Positions 25,337-34,042 of a stretch of 64,000 nucleotides of DNA are shown here, one piece after another (position 1 is the stretch's first letter; each line of letters begins with the position of its first letter). A program made the translations under genes and the position numbers. The notes under the pieces were generated by a model. That model was not told the origin of the DNA and searched no databases. It was given only the letters and a program-made list of their open reading frames with translations. The DNA is from G963556115 sp963667375 (GTDB lineage: Bacteria; Planctomycetota; SZUA-567), in the NCBI GenBank assembly GCA_963667375.1, contig OY763323.1, positions 310,001 to 374,000 on the forward strand, written 5' to 3'.

Positions 25337-27313
25337 TCAGAGTGCGGAATCAAGCTGGAAGAATTTGATAATATTCCTGAGCTTCGCAGCTTCCCGCTCC
25401 AAAGCGGCAGCCGCCTCCGAGGTGTTCTCGGCGTTTACCGTATTTTTCTGGGTTGTTCCGTCTATCTGCTCAATTCCGATCTGAATCTGAGATATCCCTT
25501 GTGACTGCTGGGTACTGGCTGCTGCAATATTTGCCGCCAGCTCGGACAGCTGATTCACCGCCTCGACAATTCTGGAGAACGACTCACTGGTACGCTCCGC
25601 CAGCTCCAGGCCATTACGCACCTTGGCCTTCGATCCGTCAATCATCACCGAAATACTCTGTGCAGCGTTACTGCTGCGGTTGGCCAGAGTGCGCACCTCT
25701 TCTGCGACCACGGCAAATCCTTTGCCATACTGACCAGCACGCGCTGATTCCACCGCCGCGTTCAACGCCAGCAGATTGGTCTGAAAAGCGAGATCATTAA
25801 TGGTTCTAATAATATTACCGATATCGGAAGAAGAAGAAGATATATCATTGATAGCAGTATCAAGGTCGGACATGCACGCCACCCCCTCAGCAGCCAGCTT
25901 CCGTGCCGATGCCGCCAGCACATGTGAATCTTCAGCATTTCCGGCATTCTGATGTATCTGTTCACCTATCTCCTGTATTGATGAATTTACCTGCTCCAGA
26001 CTGCTGGCGGAAGCAATCGCCGCCAGCGACAGCTCCTTACTGGCACTGGCGATATCCTCAGCCCCGGTATTAATCTCGAGTGCGGAACGACTTATCTGAA
26101 CGATGACACCGGTTATATTCTCGGCCAGATCGGTGATCGACCGCTGCAGAATCTGCTGCTGCTCGGTCAGATCCTTGAACGCAGACCCGAGCACCCCGAT
26201 CTCATCACCCCGGCCGAGGTATCCCGAATTTGCAAGTATCTCCTGAAAATTATCCTGTGAACAGGGAATGACCACATTCAGTTCTCCCGCGGCGATCGCT
26301 CCGGCAGCAGCAGCCAGCATACGGTTCTGCGCCGCCACCTTCTGAGCGATACCGGAGATAACCCTAACCGGTCCGGCTACCAGCCTGCCAAACCAGACGG
26401 CAAACAGACTTCCAAGCACCAGAAAAATTCCCGAAATCAGCAGAAACATCCGCCGCATGGTATAAATATCCGCATATATTTCGTCCTTTTTATCCGCGAC
26501 TACAACTACCCAGTCTGTAGCCGGTATCGGTGAATAACCTACAAATATATTATCACCGCCAAAGGAATACTCACCCGATCCCGACTCATGCTTGAGCATC
26601 CTGTCAAGCACCGCCGCGAGGGAGTCATACTCCGGATGATTCTTCGCCTCTTTGATAAAATTGGTGAAATTAAGTACATAATCAACATTACGGTGGGCGA
26701 TTATGCCGCCCTCAGAATTGATGATATAGGCATACCCTTCCTGCCGGAACCGCATCTTCCCGGTAATTTCCGAGAGAAATCCCGCATCCAGGCGGGCTAT
26801 CAGCACCTGAATAATATTACCCGAATTATCCTTTATGGGAGTAGCCAGCATTATTACCGGTTTTCCAACGACCCGGCTCATAATCACCTGCGAAATATTG
26901 GTTTCACCCGCAAACGCCTTCTTGACATAATCACGGTCTCCCAATTGCGAAGTCTTCCCGCTTATATATCGCGCCGTGCCATCGGGATCAACAACACCCA
27001 TCGTCAGATACCCCAGACGCTTCGTCTCTTTCTCCAAAAGTGGTGACTGCTGCTGCCAGTCGCCGGTCTTAATCAGCCTTCTAAAGGCGACCCCTTCAAT
27101 TGCGAGGTAATTTTTTTCCAGAAAAAGCTGCACATAATTTGCTGTTTCACGAGCCAGCATAGGCAGGCTGGTCTCAACAATATTGTGATACATAGACTTT
27201 GAAAACAGACTGAATAAAATCAGACCAATACCAACACAACAAGCTATAAGAATTGAAATTATCCCTATAATTAGCTTGCTTTTAATACTTACCGCACGCA
27301 CAGAAGCTGCCAT
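25337..27313 (-). CDS. Methyl-accepting chemotaxis protein with periplasmic Cache domain
   Basis: A 658-residue chemoreceptor. A first membrane helix at about 13-36, then a dCache-type periplasmic sensor (about 40-280, with DPDGTARYISGKTSQLGDRDYVK and EGYAYIINSEGGIIAHR), a second helix at about 287-310, and a HAMP region. The C-terminal coiled-coil signalling domain has the hairpin tip FQTNLLALNAAVESARAG and GFAVVAEEVRTLANRS. dCache domains bind amino acids, organic acids or other small ligands. There is no CheR-binding pentapeptide at the C-terminus. No che genes lie nearby. Confidence 0.93.
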   Translation of the reverse strand: MAASVRAVSIKSKLIIGIISILIACCVGIGLILFSLFSKSMYHNIVETSLPMLARETANYVQLFLEKNYLAIEGVAFRRLIKTGDWQQQSPLLEKETKRLGYLTMGVVDPDGTARYISGKTSQLGDRDYVKKAFAGETNISQVIMSRVVGKPVIMLATPIKDNSGNIIQVLIARLDAGFLSEITGKMRFRQEGYAYIINSEGGIIAHRNVDYVLNFTNFIKEAKNHPEYDSLAAVLDRMLKHESGSGEYSFGGDNIFVGYSPIPATDWVVVVADKKDEIYADIYTMRRMFLLISGIFLVLGSLFAVWFGRLVAGPVRVISGIAQKVAAQNRMLAAAAGAIAAGELNVVIPCSQDNFQEILANSGYLGRGDEIGVLGSAFKDLTEQQQILQRSITDLAENITGVIVQISRSALEINTGAEDIASASKELSLAAIASASSLEQVNSSIQEIGEQIHQNAGNAEDSHVLAASARKLAAEGVACMSDLDTAINDISSSSSDIGNIIRTINDLAFQTNLLALNAAVESARAGQYGKGFAVVAEEVRTLANRSSNAAQSISVMIDGSKAKVRNGLELAERTSESFSRIVEAVNQLSELAANIAAASTQQSQGISQIQIGIEQIDGTTQKNTVNAENTSEAAAALEREAAKLRNIIKFFQLDSAL

Positions 27314-27341
27314 TATATTCTACCTTTTTACACTTAACCCG

Positions 27342-27371
27342 ATTATAGCCCAAAGTATACAGGGGCTTTAA
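27342..27371 (-). promoter_or_regulatory. Probable sigma-70 promoter of the chemoreceptor gene
   Basis: On the minus strand TTAAAG (27371-27366), an 18-base spacer and TATAAT (27347-27342), about 28 bases upstream of the ATG at 27313. Confidence 0.4.
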
Positions 27372-27709
27372 TCATGTGCAATAGCAGCTTCATTAGGATT
27401 ATGTTAGCATCATATCTCAACCTTCTTCTGCATAATTTCAGGATATCCATATAGATGCACAGAAATTAAGATAACCTTATTAAATTATAATTCACAGAAC
27501 TCCATAATAAACTGCAAGCATAATTTCTACAGATAAATCCAATATAAATATAATCCCTTATTTGCATTAACATTATATTTGATAATATTAAGAGTGTCCT
27601 GCAATTTACATTTATTTTAAACAAAATTATAATACAACAGCATAAATCAGCAAAAAAATCCAGATTTCATAATGCATTCTTATTATTAAATTTAGAATTT
27701 TTACAAAAA
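27372..27709. other. AT-rich intergenic region
   Basis: Noncoding stretch between the chemoreceptor promoter and the amidase terminator. Apart from those two elements I see nothing in it. Confidence 0.4.
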
Positions 27710-27739
27710 AAAAATCAGTGTAACAATACACTGATTTTT
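27703..27739 (-). terminator. Intrinsic terminator of the amidase gene
   Basis: A perfect 12-bp stem AAAATCAGTGTA / TACACTGATTTT (27711-27738) with loop ACAA. On the minus strand the stem ends in a long U-run (A at 27705-27714). It lies 26 bases after the amidase stop. Confidence 0.85.
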
Positions 27740-27764
27740 AAAAAACTCGAACAGAGACCTGAAT

Positions 27765-28568
27765 TCAGGCTATAGTAGCTCTGATTTTTTTCACATAGGG
27801 AAATAAGTTTTTACCCGGGCAGACAGTACTGCGTAATTCCCGATGACCGTAAAGCTGGCTGGCCGGAATGTCATACCCGGTCATCAACGCCCGGCAAAGC
27901 TGCTCCAGACACGCCACCTGCGGGCCTGTAGGCTCCTGAATCTCAAAATTTCCCAGGCACATAATCCCGATATTATGACTGTTATTGCTCTTGGCATGTG
28001 CGCCCTGATAACGAATATCCCGCCCCTGCCAGACCCTGCCCGCGCGGTCAATAATATAATGATAGGCAATATCACCCGCACGCAGCACCTTGAAGTGAGT
28101 CTTCTGTATCTTGCAGAGCTCCTTCTGCACCTCTGCCACCGAATTTGAAAAATCAGGCTGCGGATTTCCTTCATGATGCACTGTAATCCGCTCAACCCCA
28201 TTCATTGGCTTCATCCTGCTGGCAATTACCGGTCTTGCATGCCACTGCGAGCGTGAATATGCCAGTATATGCCCATTGTCTTGCTGCGGTTGCACCTGAT
28301 TCAGAGCAGAATCCTGCAACGTGACCTCATTCCTGCGAACCGCACTATGCGTACTCGGTGTATAACGCCTGACCCGTCCTCCTGCAGCATAGTCATGCTC
28401 TGGAAAAGGACCGCCGGAAAGAATATCACCATTACATAGACGTTCCTTATATGCCGCACTCATCCCGGAACCGTCATTACTCTTACTGCAGCCTGCAAGC
28501 GTTCCCAATGCAATGACAGAACCGCAGAATTTCAAAAAATTTCTTCTATCCATCAAATGATTATCCAT
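27765..28568 (-). CDS. N-acetylmuramoyl-L-alanine amidase, predicted Tat-exported lipoprotein
   Basis: A protein of 267 residues. The N-terminus has a twin-arginine motif, MDRRNFLK, followed by a hydrophobic segment and a lipobox LAGC, so it may be a lipoprotein exported folded. Residues about 105-265 are an amidase_2/PGRP domain with zinc ligands in TVHHEG, GAHA and STVCPG, plus YHYIIDRAGRVWQGRD and GHRELRST. It would cleave the bond between N-acetylmuramic acid and L-alanine in peptidoglycan. The start could be the ATG at 28568 or the one at 28553 that opens MDRRN. It is monocistronic with its own terminator. Confidence 0.85.
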   Translation of the reverse strand: MDNHLMDRRNFLKFCGSVIALGTLAGCSKSNDGSGMSAAYKERLCNGDILSGGPFPEHDYAAGGRVRRYTPSTHSAVRRNEVTLQDSALNQVQPQQDNGHILAYSRSQWHARPVIASRMKPMNGVERITVHHEGNPQPDFSNSVAEVQKELCKIQKTHFKVLRAGDIAYHYIIDRAGRVWQGRDIRYQGAHAKSNNSHNIGIMCLGNFEIQEPTGPQVACLEQLCRALMTGYDIPASQLYGHRELRSTVCPGKNLFPYVKKIRATIA

Positions 28569-28892
28569 CAAAAGTATTCGTAAATAAAATGTCTTTTACA
28601 CTATCGTCAATTACCGGCATTAAATCCTCAGCTTTTGATATTTTCGCTCAAAGTTGAGGTCATCGCTCACACCTTGAAAATTCCGGAATCAACGCCGGGT
28701 ATAGCTTCTTCAGCTAATACAAAATTTCATAACATCGCTACCGACACCGATATCAGTGCAAGGAAATAATTATAGCGGCCACAAAAAGCCAGAGCGCCAC
28801 CGTGCATATAATTATAAACTGCTCTTTTCTAATGCGATAGCAGAGAAAAACAGGTGATTTGCTATTGAATTAAATGCAGTTTATGTTATAAA
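28569..28892. other. Intergenic region between divergent amidase and phosphate transporter genes
   Basis: About 320 bases with no gene. It leads into the repeat-bearing promoter of the phosphate cotransporter at 28893-28944. Confidence 0.4.
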
Positions 28893-28944
28893 TGTTAGGC
28901 TGAAGTTAGGTTTAAATTAGCAAAAAAAGCTTAATGCCTATAAC
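28893..28944 (+). promoter_or_regulatory. Three 11-bp-spaced repeats (Pho-box-like) and -10 of the Na/Pi cotransporter
   Basis: TGTTAGG at 28893-28899, AGTTAGG at 28904-28910 and AATTAGC at 28915-28921 recur every 11 bp with 4-bp spacers. A TATAAC -10 lies at 28939-28944, so the third repeat occupies the -35 position. This is the layout of PhoB/OmpR-family sites, although the heptamer is not the E. coli Pho box. The downstream gene encodes a phosphate transporter. Confidence 0.5.
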
Positions 28945-29130
28945 ATTAACGTGCTAATATGCGATCGCAATCTCACAATTTATTTGTTTCATAAAAAGTT
29001 AAAGGCGATCCCTGATAAGGCTTTTCGTTATACGGCAAAAAAATAACGCCAATACATTATATTTAACCGTAACTGCAGACAGCTGTCTGCACTTATATAA
29101 TTCAACATAAAAAACCAGTAAGGATCTCAG

Positions 29131-31629
29131 ATGTCACTGAAAACTTTAGCAAAAGCAGTAGTATTTGGCCTGATATTAATGACTTTCGGCTGTGGTGAAG
29201 AAGAAATTATAGTCCCGGAAAAAATTACCCTGATGAATGATTCCTGCGTTACAGCGGGTATTAACAATACGGTAGACATCAAGGTCACAGTTACCGGTAA
29301 GCAGAAAGACAACCCGGACAGTTCTTCAAATATTCCCGCACCGAATATTCATCTTGTCTGGAAGGTGACACGCAAGCCGGATAATACCGACCCGCTTATC
29401 AGCAAACCCGAGGTCAACACCGATGCCGGCGGTGCGGCTGCAGTTTCACTTACAGGCATAACTAAAGAAGGGGTCTATATCGTTGAAGGTCGGGCTCCGC
29501 AATATCCCTGGCTCAAACCGGTGACATTAACCATTCTAGGCGGCATAACCATTACCGGCAATAATCAGGATGGCTGGGCCGACAGCTCCCTGGAGCATCC
29601 GGTTATATTTACCGCTACCGACAGCAACGGCAAACCGTTGAAAGGGATTAAATTCTCCTTCGACCTGCGCAAGGCTCCCAAAGGTGCCAAACTCTTCACC
29701 AGTGCGGGCACGACTGATCAGGATGGAAGTGTCTCTTTAGGGGTGAAACTCGGCAGCAAGCAGGGTGCTGGAGAAGTCGGTGTGAGCATTGTCAGTGCTC
29801 CCTGGACCTTTGAGGACGTTGTACCTACTCTCAAGGTGAAATTCTTCACTCTTGATATCTGGAGTGTTATTCTCGGCGTCGCCGGCGGTCTGGCAATATT
29901 TATCTATGGTATGCGCCTGATGAGTGACGGCCTCTCACTTATCGCCGGTGATAAGCTGAAAGGGCTCCTGAACTTTCTCACCCGCAACCGTTTTGCCGCA
30001 GTTGGTATCGGAGCGGTTGTAACCGGCTTTATTCAGAGTTCGAGCGCCTGCACGGTAATGGTTATAGGTTTTGTAAATGCCGGACTTATGAGTCTTGAAC
30101 AGGCAATAGGTGTGGTTATGGGTGCCAATATCGGTACCACTATCACCGCCCAGATGCTCTCGTTCAAACTGACCTCGCTGGCACCGATTGCCGTCAGCAT
30201 CGGAGTACTGCTGGCAGTCACCTCCAAAAAGAGCAATACGAAATTCATAGCTCAGATTCTCATCGGTTTCGGCCTGCTCTTCTTCGGAATGGAGATGATG
30301 TCAGGTCCGCTCAAAGAGCTTAAGGATGCCTCAAGCGTAAAGAGCATCTTTCACGGTCTCAGCTGTATTCCGAATGCCTCAGGCATAGTGCCGCTCCTGC
30401 CGTTTATCAAGGCAATCATTGCCGGCACCCTGCTCACCGTTATAGTCCAGAGTTCCAGCGCGTCCATCGGTCTGCTGCTTACCCTTGCGGGAGCCGGTCT
30501 GCTCGATGTCTATGCCGGCTTCGGAATTCTTCTGGGCACCAATATCGGTACCACTATCACCGCTATCCTTGCATCAATAGGATCTACCAAAACAGCCAAA
30601 CGCACCGCCTGTGCCCATGTTATCTTCAATATAGCCGGTACGTTAGCGATGATAGCACTGCTCAATGTGCATTATAATTCTAAACCGATCTTCCTCGAGT
30701 TCGTTTCCGATTTCACCGCCGGCGACCCTTTCAGCGGCGAAAATCTTCCCCGCTTCCTCGCAAATGCCCATACTATCTTTAATATAGTATGTACCGCGGT
30801 ATTTATCTGGCTGCTTGGGCCACTGGCCACACTGACCAGAATGATTGTCACCGACAAGACCAAGGGTGAAGGAGAATTTCAACGTAAAGCTCTTGATCCG
30901 CGTCTGCTGGCGACCCCGGCAATCGCTCTGGAACAGGCATGGTACGAAATATCAATAATGCTTGAAAAAGGTCATAAAGCCATTACGACCAGTTCCTCAT
31001 CAATGCTCAGCCATCAGCAAAACGGCATCACTCCAGATCAACCAATACCAGATATCAGCAGTGATGAAGATTTCAAGGCCATCTCGAAAGAAGTAAGCCT
31101 GCTGGAGACCGATGTTGACAACCTTCAGACCGCGGTTACCGACTATGTTACCGGAATATCACAGGAGGTGCTCACTCAGGAACAGGGTAGAACCCTGCCG
31201 CGCCTGCTGCATGCGGTCAATGATGCGGAACGAATAGGCGACCACTCCATGCACATTCTCAAGCTTTCACGGCGCATCCGCAAACGCGGTCTAAGCTTTA
31301 CTCCGGAAGCTATACACGAACTCCAGGATATACTGAACCTTATCAACACCCTGTTCAACATGACCAACGAAAAGCTGAACATTGCCTCAAACTCTTCCGA
31401 GGCCCATGCCCTCACGCTGGAGCAGAAACGTAAAAAGTTTGAAGATGCCAAGGCGGTTGCCAGCCAGCTCAAATCCAAGGTCAACAGTTACCGCAAGACA
31501 CATGTCGCCAGACATGAAAGTGGCGACTGTGATATCCGCTCAGGTGTCATCTATCTTGACATGCTGCAGAATCTCAACCGCGCCGGCGGTCACCTTTTCA
31601 ACATCATCCAGGCAATTGATAACCGTTAG
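29131..31629 (+). CDS. Na+/phosphate cotransporter (NptA/PNaS) with Ig-like lipoprotein N-terminus and C-terminal PhoU domain
   Basis: An 832-residue fusion. Residues 1-21 are a signal with a lipobox-like LMTFGC. Residues about 30-245 hold two bacterial Ig-like repeats, seen in PNIHLVWKVTRKPDN with AAVSLTGITKEGVYIVEG, then GKPLKGIKFSFDLRKAPKG with TDQDGSVSLGV. Residues about 250-575 are the Na/Pi cotransporter with its two inverted repeats, FIQSSSACTV and VIVQSSSASI, and GANIGTTIT twice. Residues about 620-832 are PhoU-like helices. PhoU tails are common on this family; an extracytoplasmic Ig-like front is not. It probably takes up phosphate under PhoB-type control. AAGGA precedes the ATG. 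Confidence 0.88.
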   Translation: MSLKTLAKAVVFGLILMTFGCGEEEIIVPEKITLMNDSCVTAGINNTVDIKVTVTGKQKDNPDSSSNIPAPNIHLVWKVTRKPDNTDPLISKPEVNTDAGGAAAVSLTGITKEGVYIVEGRAPQYPWLKPVTLTILGGITITGNNQDGWADSSLEHPVIFTATDSNGKPLKGIKFSFDLRKAPKGAKLFTSAGTTDQDGSVSLGVKLGSKQGAGEVGVSIVSAPWTFEDVVPTLKVKFFTLDIWSVILGVAGGLAIFIYGMRLMSDGLSLIAGDKLKGLLNFLTRNRFAAVGIGAVVTGFIQSSSACTVMVIGFVNAGLMSLEQAIGVVMGANIGTTITAQMLSFKLTSLAPIAVSIGVLLAVTSKKSNTKFIAQILIGFGLLFFGMEMMSGPLKELKDASSVKSIFHGLSCIPNASGIVPLLPFIKAIIAGTLLTVIVQSSSASIGLLLTLAGAGLLDVYAGFGILLGTNIGTTITAILASIGSTKTAKRTACAHVIFNIAGTLAMIALLNVHYNSKPIFLEFVSDFTAGDPFSGENLPRFLANAHTIFNIVCTAVFIWLLGPLATLTRMIVTDKTKGEGEFQRKALDPRLLATPAIALEQAWYEISIMLEKGHKAITTSSSSMLSHQQNGITPDQPIPDISSDEDFKAISKEVSLLETDVDNLQTAVTDYVTGISQEVLTQEQGRTLPRLLHAVNDAERIGDHSMHILKLSRRIRKRGLSFTPEAIHELQDILNLINTLFNMTNEKLNIASNSSEAHALTLEQKRKKFEDAKAVASQLKSKVNSYRKTHVARHESGDCDIRSGVIYLDMLQNLNRAGGHLFNIIQAIDNR

Positions 31630-31665
31630 CCGAGCAAGGTCTCAAAGACTTTTTTACCACTATTC

Positions 31666-31704
31666 AGTCCTCGCTGCAAATATTTCAGCAGCGGGGACTT
31701 TTTA
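31666..31704 (+). terminator. Intrinsic terminator of the phosphate transporter gene
   Basis: Stem AGTCCTCGCTGC / GCAGCGGGGACT (31666-31699, with one G-U pair) and a 10-base loop, followed by a U-run. It lies 37 bases after the stop codon. Confidence 0.85.
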
Positions 31705-31842
31705 TCTTTAACACACTGATATACCTAAAGATACGCAATATTTCAATATTGTTTGAAATTTATTACTAATTTTTTTTAACCATAAAATACTAGTAAAACC
31801 AGCATATTCTTTAAAAGCAGCCCCTAGAAATGCAAACAATAC

Positions 31843-31870
31843 TTGCATAGGCAGATTAAAGTGTTATAAT
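31843..31870 (+). promoter_or_regulatory. Sigma-70 promoter of the leader RNA
   Basis: TTGCAT at 31843-31848, a 16-base spacer and a perfect TATAAT at 31865-31870. Transcription should begin near 31877. Confidence 0.7.
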
Positions 31871-31876
31871 ACTGTT

Positions 31877-31982
31877 AATGGCTCGCCAATTAATGTCACG
31901 GGGCGGGGAAGCATCTATGGCAGACAAATAGGTGAGCATACTAAAGGACACCCTTGCATCCCGCAGGTGTCCTTTAGTTTTT
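31877..31982 (+). ncRNA. Structured small RNA or attenuator leader of the polysaccharide locus
   Basis: About 105 bases run from a consensus promoter to an intrinsic terminator and contain no reading frame of note. An outer helix pairs TGGCTCGCC (31879-31887, one bulged G) with GGTGAGCA (31931-31938). An inner helix pairs TGTC (31894-31897) with GACA (31923-31926). The loop they enclose contains GCGGGGAAGCA (31903-31913), which can pair with the terminator loop TGCATCCCGC (31955-31964): five perfect base pairs, one G-U and three more beyond a mismatch. It fits no RNA family I know. It could be a stand-alone small RNA or an attenuator for rfbF and the genes beyond. Confidence 0.6.
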
Positions 31983-31984
31983 AC
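31941..31984 (+). terminator. Intrinsic terminator of the leader RNA
   Basis: A perfect 12-bp stem CTAAAGGACACC / GGTGTCCTTTAG with a 13-base loop, then five U. It lies between the leader promoter and rfbF, so transcripts must pass it, or start anew, to express the polysaccharide genes. Confidence 0.88.
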
Positions 31985-32171
31985 CGGTACCTCAGCCGTC
32001 ACTCATTATCTGCTTCACTCAAAGCTTAAAACAATCGGTTTATCTCTTCATTTCCCGCACCCAACAGATATTTATACTTAAGAACTCCATGGTGCATGCC
32101 GATAAGGATTAATAATAATATGACTGAAAAACCCGAATATATCTTAATCTAATCTTTATCCTGGAGAAATC

Positions 32172-32948
32172 ATGAAAATTGTTATTTTCGCTGGCGGTTA
32201 CGGAACACGCTTGAGTGAAGAGACAGATGTCATGCCAAAACCCATGGTTCAAATTGGCGACAAACCAATATTATGGCATATCATGAAATGCTATTCCTAC
32301 TACGGATTCAATGATTTCATAATCCTTCTGGGATACAAGGGTTATATCATAAAAGAATACTTTGCAAATTACTTTATGCACCAAAGCGATCTTACCATTG
32401 ATCTCTCAAAAAACACAACTGAAATCATCAATAATCACAGTGAACCCTGGCGCATAACACTTCTGGATACCGGACAAAACTCAATGACCGGAGGCCGCCT
32501 GCTGCGAGCCAGAAAATACCTTGAAAATGCTACATTCATGGCAACTTACGGTGATGGTGTCAGCAATATAAACTTTCAGGAACTACTGCAGTTTCACCAT
32601 GACAGCGGCGGAATTGCCACCTTGAGTGCGGTATACCCTGAAGGCAGATTCGGAGCGGTAAATATAAATACCCAGCACAAGATAACCGGCTTTCAGGAGA
32701 AACCCCAGGGAGACGGACAGATGATAAACGGAGGTTTCTTTGTCTTCAATCCGGAAATATTCTCCTATCTCAGAGATGGAGAAGCTACTATTCTGGAACG
32801 GGCGCCGCTGGAGCTTCTAGCCTCCGAAGGACAGCTTAATGCCTTTGAGCACCGCGAGTTCTGGAAGTGTATGGATACATTACGCGACAAGAATCAGCTC
32901 AATGAACTCTGGGAAAAAGGCGCTCCCTGGAAGGTATGGCATGAATAA
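32172..32948 (+). CDS. rfbF: Glucose-1-phosphate cytidylyltransferase
   Basis: A 258-residue nucleotidyltransferase. The N-terminal VIFAGGYGTRLSEET and MPKPMVQIG bind CTP, and YGDGVSNIN carries the metal-binding Asp. NGGFFVFNPE and the C-terminal EFWKCMDTLRDK are typical of RfbF. It makes CDP-glucose from CTP and glucose-1-phosphate, the entry to CDP-6-deoxy and 3,6-dideoxy sugars. GGAG precedes the ATG. It is the first gene of the plus-strand polysaccharide run and overlaps rfbG by eight bases. A ten-codon frame ending 19 bases upstream could be a leader peptide but is unsupported. Confidence 0.94.
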   Translation: MKIVIFAGGYGTRLSEETDVMPKPMVQIGDKPILWHIMKCYSYYGFNDFIILLGYKGYIIKEYFANYFMHQSDLTIDLSKNTTEIINNHSEPWRITLLDTGQNSMTGGRLLRARKYLENATFMATYGDGVSNINFQELLQFHHDSGGIATLSAVYPEGRFGAVNINTQHKITGFQEKPQGDGQMINGGFFVFNPEIFSYLRDGEATILERAPLELLASEGQLNAFEHREFWKCMDTLRDKNQLNELWEKGAPWKVWHE

Positions 32949-34020
32949 ACTATTTTCAGGAATTTACCAGCATAAAAAAGTCCTGCTAACAGGAAATACC
33001 GGGTTCAAAGGTTCATGGCTAAATCTCTGGCTCAACAGCATGAACGCCGAGGTACTCGGTTACAGTTTGGATGTCCCTACTGCCCCCAGCCATTTTGAAC
33101 TGCTTCAGCTTAAATCTCAGACCATTACCGGCGACATATGTGATTTTGAATTACTGCAGAAAACTCTGCATGATTTTCGGCCTGATATCGTCTTCCATCT
33201 CGCTGCCCAGCCCTTGGTTCGCGCTTCCTATGCTCTGCCTCGGGAAACCTTCAATACAAACATTATGGGAACAGTCAACCTTCTGGAAGCAATACGCAAC
33301 ACACCCTCCGTACAAGCCGCAGTCTTTATTACCACCGATAAATGCTACCGACAGGCTAATATCCCTCAAGGATATACCGAAGACGACCGGCTGGGCGGCA
33401 CCTCTCCCTACGGAGTATCAAAAGCCGGCTCAGAGCTGGTGATAGCCAGCTACGCAGAATCATTCTTTCAGGAGGGTCAACCGCTTATTGCCAGCTGCCG
33501 GGCTGGAAATGTCATCGGCGGCGGTGACTGGGCTGAGGACCGACTCATTCCCGACCTCATAGCATCAGCGCTACGCAATACCCCGGCACTAATTCGTTAC
33601 CCTCAGGCGATCAGACCCTGGCAGCATGTACTGGAGCCACTCGCCGGTTATCTGCTGCTCGGTGAGAAACTGCTTAAAAGCAGGGATGAATTTCGCGGTG
33701 CCTGGAATTTCGGTCCCAAGCTCGAAAATAACACTACCGTACAGCAGGTAATCACTCAAGCGCAGCATAACTGGAACGCGCTGCAGGTTCACTTTACAGC
33801 GAATAACGGTCCTGAAGAGGATACTGTACTGCGACTGAACAGCTCAAAAGCACAGAATAAACTGGGCTGGCATCCGGTATGGGACAGCATGGACGAGACG
33901 GTCAGCAAAACTATCTCCTGGTACCGTACATACTATGAAGCGCAAACGGTAATTTCATACCAGCAGCTTGAAGAATTTATTGCTGCCGCCACCGATAAAC
34001 ACTACAGCTGGGCCCATTAA
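32941..34020 (+). CDS. rfbG: CDP-glucose 4,6-dehydratase
   Basis: A 359-residue extended SDR. The NAD-binding motif TGNTGFKGSWL at residues 17-27 is characteristic of RfbG. DIVFHLAAQPLVRASY, ITTDKCY and the catalytic YGVSKAGSE follow, then CRAGNVIGGGDWAEDRLIPD and RPWQHVLEPL. It converts CDP-glucose to CDP-4-keto-6-deoxyglucose. I chose the ATG at 32941, which overlaps the end of rfbF and begins the conserved N-terminus; a longer in-frame extension is not RfbG-like. Confidence 0.94.
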   Translation: MNKLFSGIYQHKKVLLTGNTGFKGSWLNLWLNSMNAEVLGYSLDVPTAPSHFELLQLKSQTITGDICDFELLQKTLHDFRPDIVFHLAAQPLVRASYALPRETFNTNIMGTVNLLEAIRNTPSVQAAVFITTDKCYRQANIPQGYTEDDRLGGTSPYGVSKAGSELVIASYAESFFQEGQPLIASCRAGNVIGGGDWAEDRLIPDLIASALRNTPALIRYPQAIRPWQHVLEPLAGYLLLGEKLLKSRDEFRGAWNFGPKLENNTTVQQVITQAQHNWNALQVHFTANNGPEEDTVLRLNSSKAQNKLGWHPVWDSMDETVSKTISWYRTYYEAQTVISYQQLEEFIAAATDKHYSWAH

Positions 34021-34042
34021 CTGAAAATATACGGAGAATATT

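Noticed and set aside
31877..31982. Signal recognition particle (4.5S) RNA
   Set aside because: The segment shares GGAAGCA and GGCAGA at SRP-like spacing, but the bases before it cannot form the apical helix with a GGAA tetraloop, which the SRP RNA requires.
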